Shown one piece after another: positions 1 to 6,263 of a stretch of DNA of 7,100 bases. Under the pieces are notes generated by a model. That model was not told the DNA's origin. It saw only the letters and a list, made by a program, of their open reading frames with translations, and ran no database searches. Each line of letters starts with the position of its first letter. Position 1 is the stretch's first letter. Source of the stretch: Candidatus Poseidoniaceae archaeon (GTDB lineage: Archaea; Thermoplasmatota; Poseidoniia; Poseidoniales; Poseidoniaceae); the NCBI GenBank assembly GCA_022451835.1, contig JAKUNX010000092.1:1-7100 (forward strand), given 5' to 3'. A program made the translations under genes and the position numbers.

Positions 1-126
1 GTTTTTGATTTCTTCATCTGATAATGAGCCGTCTTCATTACTTTGTTTGTTAGTCATAGCAGCAAGCAAACTGCGATTCTTCAAGACGAAACCTCGACCT
101 ATTTCTAGTGAGTCTGTGGGTTTCAT
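1..126 (-). CDS. NADH:flavin oxidoreductase / Old Yellow Enzyme family, N-terminal fragment (partial)
   Basis: This is the first 42 codons of a gene that runs leftward out of the window, read on the minus strand from an ATG at 126-124. The peptide begins MKPTDSLEIGRGF and continues VLKNRSLLAAMTNKQSNEDG. The order 'L.lGr.f.LKNR...AAMT..QS.eDG.lsdeE' is the typical start of the FMN-binding TIM barrel of the Old Yellow Enzyme family, where the segment around AAMT lines the flavin site. Family members are cytoplasmic FMN enzymes that use NAD(P)H to reduce enones, other electrophiles or dienoyl-CoAs; the substrate here cannot be told from the fragment. A purine-rich GGTGA lies 4 nt before the ATG and supports this start. 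The gene is divergent from the photolyase and shares a 151-bp promoter region with it. The catalytic residues lie outside the window, so only the family call is made. Confidence 0.8.
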   Translation of the reverse strand, partial: MKPTDSLEIGRGFVLKNRSLLAAMTNKQSNEDGSLSDEEIKN

Positions 127-130
127 AATA

Positions 131-136
131 TCACCG
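131..136 (-). promoter_or_regulatory. Ribosome binding site of the OYE-type reductase
   Basis: On the minus strand CGGTGA lies with its last base 4 nt before the ATG at 126-124. GGTGA is a core archaeal/bacterial Shine-Dalgarno sequence, complementary to the CACC of the 16S rRNA 3' end. It is the clearest SD in the window and fixes the start of the fragment gene. Confidence 0.5.
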
Positions 137-150
137 AGTAGGTCTCAACT

Positions 151-167
151 AATGAGTTAAACTCATT
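151..167. promoter_or_regulatory. Perfect 17-bp palindrome in the divergent promoter region (candidate operator)
   Basis: AATGAGTT-A-AACTCATT is an inverted repeat with two perfect 8-bp arms around one central base. It lies 25-41 bp upstream of the OYE-type start and about 111-127 bp upstream of the photolyase ATG. On the minus strand its centre reads TTTAAC, so it may overlap the TATA region of the reductase gene. Such a site would suit a dimeric (for example winged-helix) regulator acting mainly on the reductase. No regulator gene is visible in the window, and the binding role is an inference. Confidence 0.4.
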
Positions 168-248
168 TGACTGTATGAATACTCTTGAATTTTATTTAAT
201 GCAGAAGTATTTCTGTGACACTTGCCTGTTTGTGAAATTTAACAGATG

Positions 249-254
249 TTTAAA
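249..254 (+). promoter_or_regulatory. TATA-like box of the photolyase gene
   Basis: TTTAAA is centred about 26 nt upstream of the ATG at 278. In archaea the transcription start usually falls about 22-28 nt downstream of the TATA centre, so the transcript would begin at or next to the ATG and be leaderless. That agrees with the lack of a convincing SD between 255 and 277. The AT-rich background makes such a hexamer common, so this is a weak call. Confidence 0.35.
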
Positions 255-277
255 CCTTTTATGGGCTATTAAGAAAC

Positions 278-1810
278 ATGGTAGTTGCTGTTGTCTGGTT
301 CCGTAACTCATTACGCATCCATGATAATCCGGTATTGTCTTGGGCTTATGAGTCAGAGAATGTCGATTCTATTCTCCCCATATACATCTTTGATGAGGAA
401 ATTCAGCAGAAGAGTACTCGGACTATGGGAGAGCAGAGATTACGATTTCAGTTTGATTGTGTGAATAATCTACAGCAAAATTTGCAGGATAAATTAGACT
501 TAGACTTACATGTTTTTTCTGGCGATAGCTTAGATGTTTTAGAGTCAATCAAACAACAACTACAATCATTTGAGGTAATTTTACTCAACGAATATTCGAC
601 AAATCCTCGAGATATAAAGCAATCCGAATCAATTGAAAAAAATTTCATCAGCACTAACCAAAATTGGTCTACTAAATCATTACCCGCAAGTCAAACAATT
701 CTTGATATTGAAACAATCGTCAATTCTTCTGGCTTCAAACCACCTAAATCAATGAAAGACATGGTTCGATTGTTCAAAACAGAATTCGGAGACTTCGATA
801 ATATTGTGTTCGCAACAAGTGATCCAAATCCTTCAGCAGGTAAACCCAAGCAAGCCCTATCGGTGAATTCTGAGTGTCAAATTTCACTCGACAAAATTCG
901 GCCATTACTAGCTAAGCCTACTTATTTCCTCGGCGGGGAAAGTGAAGCAATTGCCAGATTGGAAAAGAAGGTAATATCGCAGCAAGATTACGTAAATAGT
1001 TTCAACAAACCTAAGTCAATCTCAACAAATACCAAGGACAATCCAATGGAACCTACAACAACTGGATTATCACCATACATTAGTACGGGTTGTCTATCAA
1101 TACGGCGGTTGTGGAATTCATGCTCAAAAATTCAACAATCAGGTGAACACACTGTGCCTCCGGTTTCACTTCATGGGCAAATTTTGTTTAGAGAAATGTT
1201 CTATCTTCTCTCAAGATCGGTCGAAAATTGGGATCAAGATTCGGGTAATTCTCAGTGTAAAGAAATTGAGTGGGGAGAATTAAATCAGGTCCAATTAGAT
1301 GCTTGGGAATTGGGTCAAACTGGATTTCCGCTTATCGATGCCATGATGCGTCAATTGGACGCTACGGGTTGGATGCACCACCTTGGAAGACATGCTGTTT
1401 CATGCTTTCTAACTCGTGGGCAATTATGGCAAAATTGGACACATGGCAGGGACATATTTGAGCGCAAATTAATTGATAGTGATTGGGCGCTAAATAATGG
1501 AAATTGGCTTTGGTTAGCAGGAGTTGCACCGTTTTCGATGCCTTACTATAGGATATACAATCCATGTCCCGATTCCAAGTCTAGTTTAAACGTTGAAACT
1601 AAGGATGCAGAATTTATCAGACATTGGATTCCAGAACTTGCTGAATTCCCTTCAAAGTACATCTTTGAGCCACACCTAGCTCCGTTGCACATCCAAGAAT
1701 CAGCGGGATGTTTGATTGGCAGAGACTATCCAAGTCCAATAATAGATAGAAAAGAAGCGCGTAAAAGGAATTTGCAATCATTCAAGCTCAGTCTTGAAAA
1801 ATTACGATAA
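278..1810 (+). CDS. Cryptochrome/photolyase family protein, (6-4) photolyase / animal-type class
   Basis: Predicted FAD-dependent blue-light enzyme of 510 residues, normal length for the family. The N-terminal alpha/beta domain (about 1-130) starts with VVWFRNSLRIHDNP, the usual antenna-domain opening. The FAD-binding helical domain (about 215-495) shows GGESEA (219-224), TGLSPY (262-267), HGQILFREMFY (299-309), TGFPLIDAMMRQL and NNGNW (406-410). GWMHHLGRHAV places His368 and His372 at the two histidines that (6-4) photolyases use to repair (6-4) photoproducts; class I CPD photolyases have HN in place of this HH. The Trp electron-transfer triad is present (Trp332, Trp387, Trp410, matching E. 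coli 306/359/382), as is Asn406 near FAD N5, where signalling animal cryptochromes carry Cys. There is no long C-terminal tail, which favours repair over signalling. The ATG at 278 begins directly at the conserved N-terminus. The gene stands alone, converging on the Tudor/EF-hand gene. Family call is very secure; lesion specificity is an inference. Confidence 0.93.
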   Translation: MVVAVVWFRNSLRIHDNPVLSWAYESENVDSILPIYIFDEEIQQKSTRTMGEQRLRFQFDCVNNLQQNLQDKLDLDLHVFSGDSLDVLESIKQQLQSFEVILLNEYSTNPRDIKQSESIEKNFISTNQNWSTKSLPASQTILDIETIVNSSGFKPPKSMKDMVRLFKTEFGDFDNIVFATSDPNPSAGKPKQALSVNSECQISLDKIRPLLAKPTYFLGGESEAIARLEKKVISQQDYVNSFNKPKSISTNTKDNPMEPTTTGLSPYISTGCLSIRRLWNSCSKIQQSGEHTVPPVSLHGQILFREMFYLLSRSVENWDQDSGNSQCKEIEWGELNQVQLDAWELGQTGFPLIDAMMRQLDATGWMHHLGRHAVSCFLTRGQLWQNWTHGRDIFERKLIDSDWALNNGNWLWLAGVAPFSMPYYRIYNPCPDSKSSLNVETKDAEFIRHWIPELAEFPSKYIFEPHLAPLHIQESAGCLIGRDYPSPIIDRKEARKRNLQSFKLSLEKLR

Positions 1811-1853
1811 TGTCTTTACTAAACCTTACAAGAAATTAATAATGAACCGTTGG

Positions 1854-1858
1854 AAAAA
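1854..1858 (-). terminator. T-tract terminator for the Tudor/EF-hand gene
   Basis: On the minus strand this reads TTTTT within GAAATTTTTCC, about 60 nt past the stop codon of the Tudor/EF-hand gene. Archaeal RNA polymerase terminates at T-tracts without needing a hairpin. A short T-run in AT-rich DNA is weak evidence. Confidence 0.25.
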
Positions 1859-1885
1859 TTTCACTTCGTAAACCATGATGTAAAC

Positions 1886-1916
1886 AAACTGTTAGAGAAC
1901 ATAAACCCCAGTTTTT
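1886..1916 (+). terminator. Hairpin plus T-tract terminator for the photolyase gene
   Basis: AAACTG (1886-1891) pairs with CAGTTT (1909-1914) across a 17-nt loop, and the right arm runs into TTTTT (1912-1916). It ends one base before the 3' end of the convergent Tudor/EF-hand gene. The whole 107-bp convergent gap (1811-1917) holds no other feature than this and the minus-strand T-tract. Confidence 0.35.
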
Positions 1917-1917
1917 A

Positions 1918-3183
1918 TTACATATTTTGAAGTCTTGAATCATCAACCCATTCATCCCAACTAGAATCGAATCCAACATAATGAATTAGATAACTATCGC
2001 CTTTCACTTCGCGAATTAATCCGTCCCACCAACTACCTTTCCATTCTACTTTTACCTGCTGTCCTGCAGCATAATCTGGTTTGTTAAATGGATGGTCTTG
2101 TGGTCTATCTTCCCAACCTGTAGGGCCAACAATGTAAATCGTATTATTTGTCTCAACTCTAGCAGTTGCTCTGCTATCGTAAGTTATATTCAAAATAGCA
2201 GAAGTTTTTATTTCAGTATCACCTAATTTTGGATGATCAAATGCATATCCCCTCAGTATTGGTTGGTTGTATGTTGTTTTGTCTATTGAAGCGTTTTTGA
2301 TGACAACTTCTGATTTGGCTTCAAAGGGTTGTACCATAATTTTTGCAAGATCCTTATAGTTCAATTCAGAATCCATTGAAATTCCCATTTCGTTAAACAT
2401 TTCTTGAGCTTCAGAAACGTCTAGTGGATCACCCATCTGTGTTAAAATTTCGAATAACTTACTAGCATGAATAGTTCCAGAATTATTTTCGTCAAATACC
2501 TTAAACGAGTCAATCAATTCTTGTTCTTCTTTAGAGATTTGTTCAACATAGGCTTGGGTCGCTTCTGAATCAGGTTGTTTAGCTATTCTTGAAGGAGGTA
2601 CGCCAGACTCAACATCACCATCATCAAAGTGTATCATATAGGTGTGATGTGGTTGTACTTCAGCGATTTTACCTGGGAAATAAGTGCCATAGTTTTTCCA
2701 GTTAACTAATACTCTGTCTCCCTTGTTCAATGCATCATCTGCACGGCGAATATTTCTTGGCCCATCTCCAATAAGCAAACCTTGCTTTGATTCTACACCA
2801 CTACTCTTTGGTACATCAACATCATAACTTCCATCATCATTTATGTTAGTAACAGTACATCTATCTAGCCAGCGTTCATTTGTCGGACTGAAGTATTCGA
2901 CATGCGTACCAACTTCTAATTCAGGAACAATTGGCGATTGTATCATTTCTTCGACTTGAACACTAGTCTGATTTTTATTTACCATCCCTAAGCGTTCCAA
3001 AGCAGTAATTACAGCATTTGTAACTGCATCAACATCATTGTTAATTACCGTATTATGAACAACATCTCCACCAACTACTGAATCTTGCATATTCAAAGTT
3101 TGACTGGCCTTTGGCGGTGCTGGAATCCATTCAGAACCACTCCACATAAATTTACCATCGGGACTGTAAATAGGTTCAGACAT
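1918..3183 (-). CDS. Hypothetical protein with Tudor-like barrels, a calmodulin-like EF-hand pair and a C-terminal Tudor-knot/chromo-barrel
   Basis: No named gene is recognised. The 421-residue product has no signal peptide or membrane helix and is probably cytoplasmic. Modules in order: a Trp-rich start (1-24, SPDGKFMWSGSEWIP); a linker module with DSVVGGDVVHNT and a helix (34-68); a first SH3/Tudor-like barrel (about 90-148, VGTHVEYF..ERWLDRCTV..DDGSYDV); a second (about 154-201, GDRVLVNWKNYGTYFPGKI..YMIHFDDGD); an EF-hand pair (about 219-286); a beta-rich segment (307-352, ILRGYAFDHPKLGDTEI..ETNNTIY) resembling a small uncharacterised bacterial domain; and a Tudor-knot/chromo-barrel (373-421, GQQVKVEWKGSWWDGLI, then HYVGFDSSWDEWVDDSRL). 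EF loop 1 (231-242, DENNSGTIHASK) has Lys instead of Glu at position 12; loop 2 is degenerate. The ATG at 3183 is chosen because the conserved module begins there; a TTG at 3231 would add 16 residues overlapping the upstream stop. The gene follows the MMPL gene by 44 bp. Function unknown; Tudor and chromo-barrel folds usually bind modified histones, peptides or nucleic acid. Confidence 0.85.
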   Translation of the reverse strand: MSEPIYSPDGKFMWSGSEWIPAPPKASQTLNMQDSVVGGDVVHNTVINNDVDAVTNAVITALERLGMVNKNQTSVQVEEMIQSPIVPELEVGTHVEYFSPTNERWLDRCTVTNINDDGSYDVDVPKSSGVESKQGLLIGDGPRNIRRADDALNKGDRVLVNWKNYGTYFPGKIAEVQPHHTYMIHFDDGDVESGVPPSRIAKQPDSEATQAYVEQISKEEQELIDSFKVFDENNSGTIHASKLFEILTQMGDPLDVSEAQEMFNEMGISMDSELNYKDLAKIMVQPFEAKSEVVIKNASIDKTTYNQPILRGYAFDHPKLGDTEIKTSAILNITYDSRATARVETNNTIYIVGPTGWEDRPQDHPFNKPDYAAGQQVKVEWKGSWWDGLIREVKGDSYLIHYVGFDSSWDEWVDDSRLQNM

Positions 3184-3199
3184 AAATTGCCCTAAGCGA

Positions 3200-3213
3200 C
3201 TAATTAAAAAGAG
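3200..3213 (-). promoter_or_regulatory. T-rich/TATA-like element between the MMPL and Tudor/EF-hand genes
   Basis: On the minus strand this reads CTCTTTTTAATTAG. It begins about 14 nt after the MMPL stop and lies about 17-30 nt before the ATG of the Tudor/EF-hand gene. TTTAATTA is at the right distance for a TATA box giving a leaderless transcript; the T-run could equally be a terminator for the MMPL gene. The leader otherwise offers only a weak AGGG (minus strand, about 6 nt before the ATG) as an SD. Confidence 0.3.
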
Positions 3214-3227
3214 ATTTTGAAGGAAAA

Positions 3228-5624
3228 TCAATCTTCAATTAAATCCTCTTTTGTATTGTTCTTCTTTACTGGAAATAATTTATCCATCCATTTTGGCGAC
3301 CACCAATTCGCCTTGCCCATAAGCCTCATTGTTGCTGGTACTACCAGTGCCCTAACTATTGTTGCATCTAGAAAAATTGCCAATGCTAAACCAAATCCAA
3401 TTTGCTTTAATATTACTACTGAAGATAATCCAAATGCACTGAAAACTACTACCATAATTGCTGCAGCACCAGTAATCAAACGACCTGTTTTTTGAAGTCC
3501 ATTTGCGACTGCAAGTGTATTGTCTCCTGTACGTTCCCATTCTTCATGAATTCTAGAAAGCATCAAAACTTCATAATCCATAGATAAACCAAATACAATA
3601 CAAAATAGAATTATTGGATTTGTTGTTTCAATTGGTTGAGGTGTAAAGTTAAGTAATTCCGCGCCATTACCCCATTGGAATACAAATACCAGCATACCGA
3701 ATGACGCTGAAACAGATAAAATATTCATTATAATTGCCTTGATTGGAATTATCACACTTCTAACTTGAATAAATATGAGTATAATGGTTGCGACTAGAAT
3801 AAATGTTATCGCAATCGGAAGATTTTCGATAATTGCGTCTAGAACATCCAAACTGTATGCCGCAAATCCAGCTACCATTAGAACTCCATCATCCCCAGTG
3901 TTTAATTCTGATAGTAATTCCCCTCTTTCTGACCTAACATCCGATACAAAGTCTCTACTGCTTTCACTAGTGATAGTACCTGTCAATGAAAATATAACAA
4001 AAGTAACATTTTCAGAAATAAATTGGTCTCTAAGATATTCACGGCTAGCAATAGTCTCATTGTCTAAAAATTCATCAGGTGTTTGCCAAAACTGGAGCAC
4101 TTCTGATTCACTCATATTTTCACTAGGTAACGCAAATCCTGAAGCATTAATGACTCGATCATCATTTAGATAATTCTTCATCCACCGGTACATTGTAACT
4201 AGATTATTTTCTTCAAGAGGATCTTCTCCATCAAAGTCGATTACAATCATAGCTCGATTAACTGCACCTTCTGGCCATTTTTCATCTATTAACTCGAAAC
4301 CTATTCTAGTTTCATCATCTGGAGGTAATGCATCTCTTGAGGCGATAGAAAAGTCAGCCTGCAAGAAAGGTAATCCCGCACCTAAAAGTATCACTAATGT
4401 TGGAATCAATACGGCCCATGGACGTTTCATTACAAAGTTAGCAATTCTTGCCCATGCTCCATCTTCTTTCTCGCCTTCAGTAGAAAACGCAAATTTGATT
4501 TTATTAGGAATTCTAAACGGCTTTTTCCTTAACGGCAACTTCAATAAAAACACATCTTTGTCTAATTTAGTTCCTAAAATAACCAAGATTGCTGGTAACA
4601 CGATAATGGAGAATAGCATGGCTATACTCACTGCCAATGTTCCTCCAATTCCTAAACTTGGAAGCCCAGTGTTTTCGAAGAAAAGCATACCCATCAAGCC
4701 AATTGCAACCGTTATTCCGCTGAAAAATACTGCTTTACCAGCAGTTGCAACTGTCATAGCAATAGCCGTTCTAGAATCTCTGCCATTACCCAATTCCTCT
4801 CTGAATCTGTAAACCATAAATAGAGAATAATCAACAGAGACTCCTATTCCTATCAAAGTAATTATGTTGAGCGCATATTGGGTTACATCGGTAATATTGG
4901 AAAGCCAAATGGTCACACCCATGGCTGAAATGACGGTCAACATTGCTACTCCAATAGGTAATATCGCAGCCACTATAGTGCCAAAAACTATGCCTAAAAT
5001 AATCAGAGATAAAGGTCCTGAAATAAGTTCTGCTTTAATTAAATCATCTTGGATTCTAGAATCAAAAATAACATCGATTGCTAAGTCTCCTGTCCGCCAT
5101 GAATTAAATTCTGAATCTACATCAATATTTTCCCAGTTTTCATCATAAATTTGCTTTGCTTCTTTCCTTTCTATAGAAATCTTGACTTTATTTTTAGCCC
5201 AAAAACCATCTTCATCTTGAAAGACAAAATTATCTCGTTGTTCTCCAGTAGTTTCCCAAGAATACTGAATTGTGACATCGTCCATTACGGCAAAGTCTGC
5301 TAAAGCAGAAATCACCGCTGCTCGCCATTCTGGAGAAGAATCGTTTAGATTAGGATGGTTGATCAACAGAATGAAGTTCTCTGACTTATTTCCTTCATCT
5401 TCAGAGGCAAAAGCACTCTTTCGCAAGTCCCCTGCCTCAACGGATTCTAGATCACCCTCACCCCAAGATTCTGCCCAGTTTGGCCCCATAGAAATTAGCG
5501 AACCTAACAACAAACAAGACAAGATTCCAATAATTAGAACTTTTTTATGGTGGTCATGGACTGTTTCGCCTAATTTGTAAAATGCTCTACCTTCTAGCAT
5601 TTTGGGGTCTGTAGACCACTCCAT
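3228..5624 (-). CDS. MMPL / RND-superfamily transporter
   Basis: Predicted 798-residue proton-driven membrane exporter with two RND/MMPL repeats. About 12 transmembrane segments are visible: TM1 near 29-47, a large extracytoplasmic domain (about 50-200), TM2-TM6 (about 203-350), TM7 near 402-420, a second extracytoplasmic domain (about 422-598), then TM8-TM12 (about 602-765). Each repeat has the paired Asp-Tyr of MmpL proton relays: GIGVSVDYSLFMVYRFREE (Asp265/Tyr266) in TM4 and FGLSMDYEVLMLSR (Asp683/Tyr684) in TM10. The C-terminal RLMGKANWWSPKWMDKLFP resembles actinobacterial MMPL proteins. Known members move lipids, siderophores or hydrophobic compounds; the cargo here is unknown. No periplasmic adaptor or outer-membrane partner is adjacent, as expected in a single-membrane cell. 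The ATG at 5624 is kept, though Met9 at 5600 is possible. The gene is divergent from msrA and is followed in tandem by the Tudor/EF-hand gene. Confidence 0.93.
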   Translation of the reverse strand: MEWSTDPKMLEGRAFYKLGETVHDHHKKVLIIGILSCLLLGSLISMGPNWAESWGEGDLESVEAGDLRKSAFASEDEGNKSENFILLINHPNLNDSSPEWRAAVISALADFAVMDDVTIQYSWETTGEQRDNFVFQDEDGFWAKNKVKISIERKEAKQIYDENWENIDVDSEFNSWRTGDLAIDVIFDSRIQDDLIKAELISGPLSLIILGIVFGTIVAAILPIGVAMLTVISAMGVTIWLSNITDVTQYALNIITLIGIGVSVDYSLFMVYRFREELGNGRDSRTAIAMTVATAGKAVFFSGITVAIGLMGMLFFENTGLPSLGIGGTLAVSIAMLFSIIVLPAILVILGTKLDKDVFLLKLPLRKKPFRIPNKIKFAFSTEGEKEDGAWARIANFVMKRPWAVLIPTLVILLGAGLPFLQADFSIASRDALPPDDETRIGFELIDEKWPEGAVNRAMIVIDFDGEDPLEENNLVTMYRWMKNYLNDDRVINASGFALPSENMSESEVLQFWQTPDEFLDNETIASREYLRDQFISENVTFVIFSLTGTITSESSRDFVSDVRSERGELLSELNTGDDGVLMVAGFAAYSLDVLDAIIENLPIAITFILVATIILIFIQVRSVIIPIKAIIMNILSVSASFGMLVFVFQWGNGAELLNFTPQPIETTNPIILFCIVFGLSMDYEVLMLSRIHEEWERTGDNTLAVANGLQKTGRLITGAAAIMVVVFSAFGLSSVVILKQIGFGLALAIFLDATIVRALVVPATMRLMGKANWWSPKWMDKLFPVKKNNTKEDLIED

Positions 5625-5645
5625 AAGTCCCGGGGTTAGAATTCC

Positions 5646-5651
5646 ATATTT
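5646..5651 (-). promoter_or_regulatory. TATA-like box of the MMPL gene
   Basis: AAATAT on the minus strand is centred about 24 nt upstream of the ATG at 5624, the distance expected for a leaderless archaeal transcript. There is no good SD before the ATG (only CGGGA). Weak call because of the AT-rich background. Confidence 0.25.
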
Positions 5652-5681
5652 GAACTGATGTTTTACAATTAAACAACTATA

Positions 5682-5718
5682 CTGTAATACGAGATTTGAT
5701 AACTTACATCAATTACAG
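5682..5718. repeat. Spaced inverted repeat in the MMPL/msrA divergent promoter
   Basis: CTGTAAT (5682-5688) is matched by its reverse complement ATTACAG (5712-5718), with arm centres 30 bp apart, close to three helical turns. The spacer contains the candidate TATA region of msrA (TTTGATAA, 5695-5702). It could be an operator for msrA or simply chance in AT-rich DNA. Confidence 0.25.
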
Positions 5719-5719
5719 G
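5710..5719 (+). promoter_or_regulatory. msrA leader element CAATTACAGG (weak SD)
   Basis: CAATTACAGG ends 6 nt before the msrA ATG at 5726, and the identical 10-mer ends 7 nt before the next gene's ATG. ACAGG can pair weakly with the 16S 3' end, so the simplest reading is a ribosome binding site. Its position supports the ATG at 5726 over the TTG at 5696. Confidence 0.35.
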
Positions 5720-5725
5720 TTTTTT

Positions 5726-6244
5726 ATGGCAAGAGCATTGTTAGGCGGTGGTTGTTTTTGGTGCACTGAAGGTGCATTTAAGCGAATGAAAGGTGTAACT
5801 TCTGCATTACCAGCATACGCTGGAGGAGAAACTGTAAACCCTGATTATCACTCAGTATGCGATGGAATAACTGGGCATGCTGAGATTGTTGAAATAAAAT
5901 TTGATGAGGCGATTATATCATTTGACACTATTCTTGATGTTTTTTTCACAGTTCATGACCCTACTCAATTGAACCGCCAAGGTAATGATATTGGCACACA
6001 ATATCGTAGTTGCATCATGCCGATAAATCCAGACCAGCTTGAAATAGCAAAGCAAAAAATTGCTGAAATGCAACCTATTTTTGATAACAGGATTGTTACT
6101 ACTATAGAGGAACCTATTAACTTCACAATCGCTGAAGATTATCATCATGATTATTATGCTAGAAATCCAACTCAAGGCTACTGCATGGCGGTTGTAGGTC
6201 CAAAAATCGCTAAGATTAGGAAAAAATTTGCTCATCTACATTAG
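5726..6244 (+). CDS. msrA: Peptide-methionine (S)-S-oxide reductase MsrA
   Basis: Reduces the S epimer of methionine sulfoxide, free or in proteins, repairing oxidative damage in the cytoplasm, with electrons normally supplied by thioredoxin. The 172-residue product is full length. The catalytic motif GCFWC (9-13) gives catalytic Cys10, and Glu15 sits in the usual acid position. Other family signatures are YHSVCDGITGHAE (41-53), VHDPTQLNRQGNDIGTQYRS (76-95) and NPTQGYC with Cys153, equivalent to the recycling Cys of the E. coli GYC motif. The common motif is GCFWG; the Cys at position 13 is a variant seen in some bacterial enzymes and offers a second possible resolving cysteine. The ATG at 5726 places the start just before the catalytic motif; an upstream TTG at 5696 would add ten residues with no family match. 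msrB is not adjacent. It is divergent from the MMPL gene and 36 bp upstream of the P5C dehydrogenase gene, possibly co-transcribed with it. Confidence 0.95.
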   Translation: MARALLGGGCFWCTEGAFKRMKGVTSALPAYAGGETVNPDYHSVCDGITGHAEIVEIKFDEAIISFDTILDVFFTVHDPTQLNRQGNDIGTQYRSCIMPINPDQLEIAKQKIAEMQPIFDNRIVTTIEEPINFTIAEDYHHDYYARNPTQGYCMAVVGPKIAKIRKKFAHLH

Positions 6245-6263
6245 GGTGAAATTCAATAGACGG

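Noticed and set aside
448..1565. Short open frames inside the photolyase gene (448-654 minus, 1270-1461 plus, 1362-1565 minus)
   Set aside because: All are out-of-frame shadows of a gene with continuous family similarity.
3184..3231. TTG start at 3231 giving a 437-residue form of the Tudor/EF-hand protein, overlapping the MMPL stop
   Set aside because: The 16 extra residues show no match to the module that begins MSEPIYSPDGKF, and the intervening DNA looks like a T-rich leader with a TATA-like element. The ATG at 3183 is a better start.
3775..5580. Four plus-strand open frames of about 94-132 codons (3775-4173, 4495-4812, 4864-5148, 5272-5580)
   Set aside because: They lie antisense to the MMPL gene and have no recognisable motif; the membrane-protein codon pattern on the minus strand explains them.
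5606..5617. GGTCT-GT-AGACC inverted repeat near the MMPL start
   Set aside because: Only 5-bp arms, and it lies inside the first codons of the MMPL gene; likely chance.
5656..5711. TGATGT (5656-5661) and ACATCA (5706-5711) as a second inverted repeat in the MMPL/msrA gap
   Set aside because: Six-base arms 44 bp apart are expected by chance in AT-rich DNA.
5696..5725. TTG start at 5696 extending MsrA by ten residues
   Set aside because: The ATG at 5726 sits just before the GGGCFWC motif as in the family and is preceded by the CAATTACAGG element; the extension covers the likely promoter.
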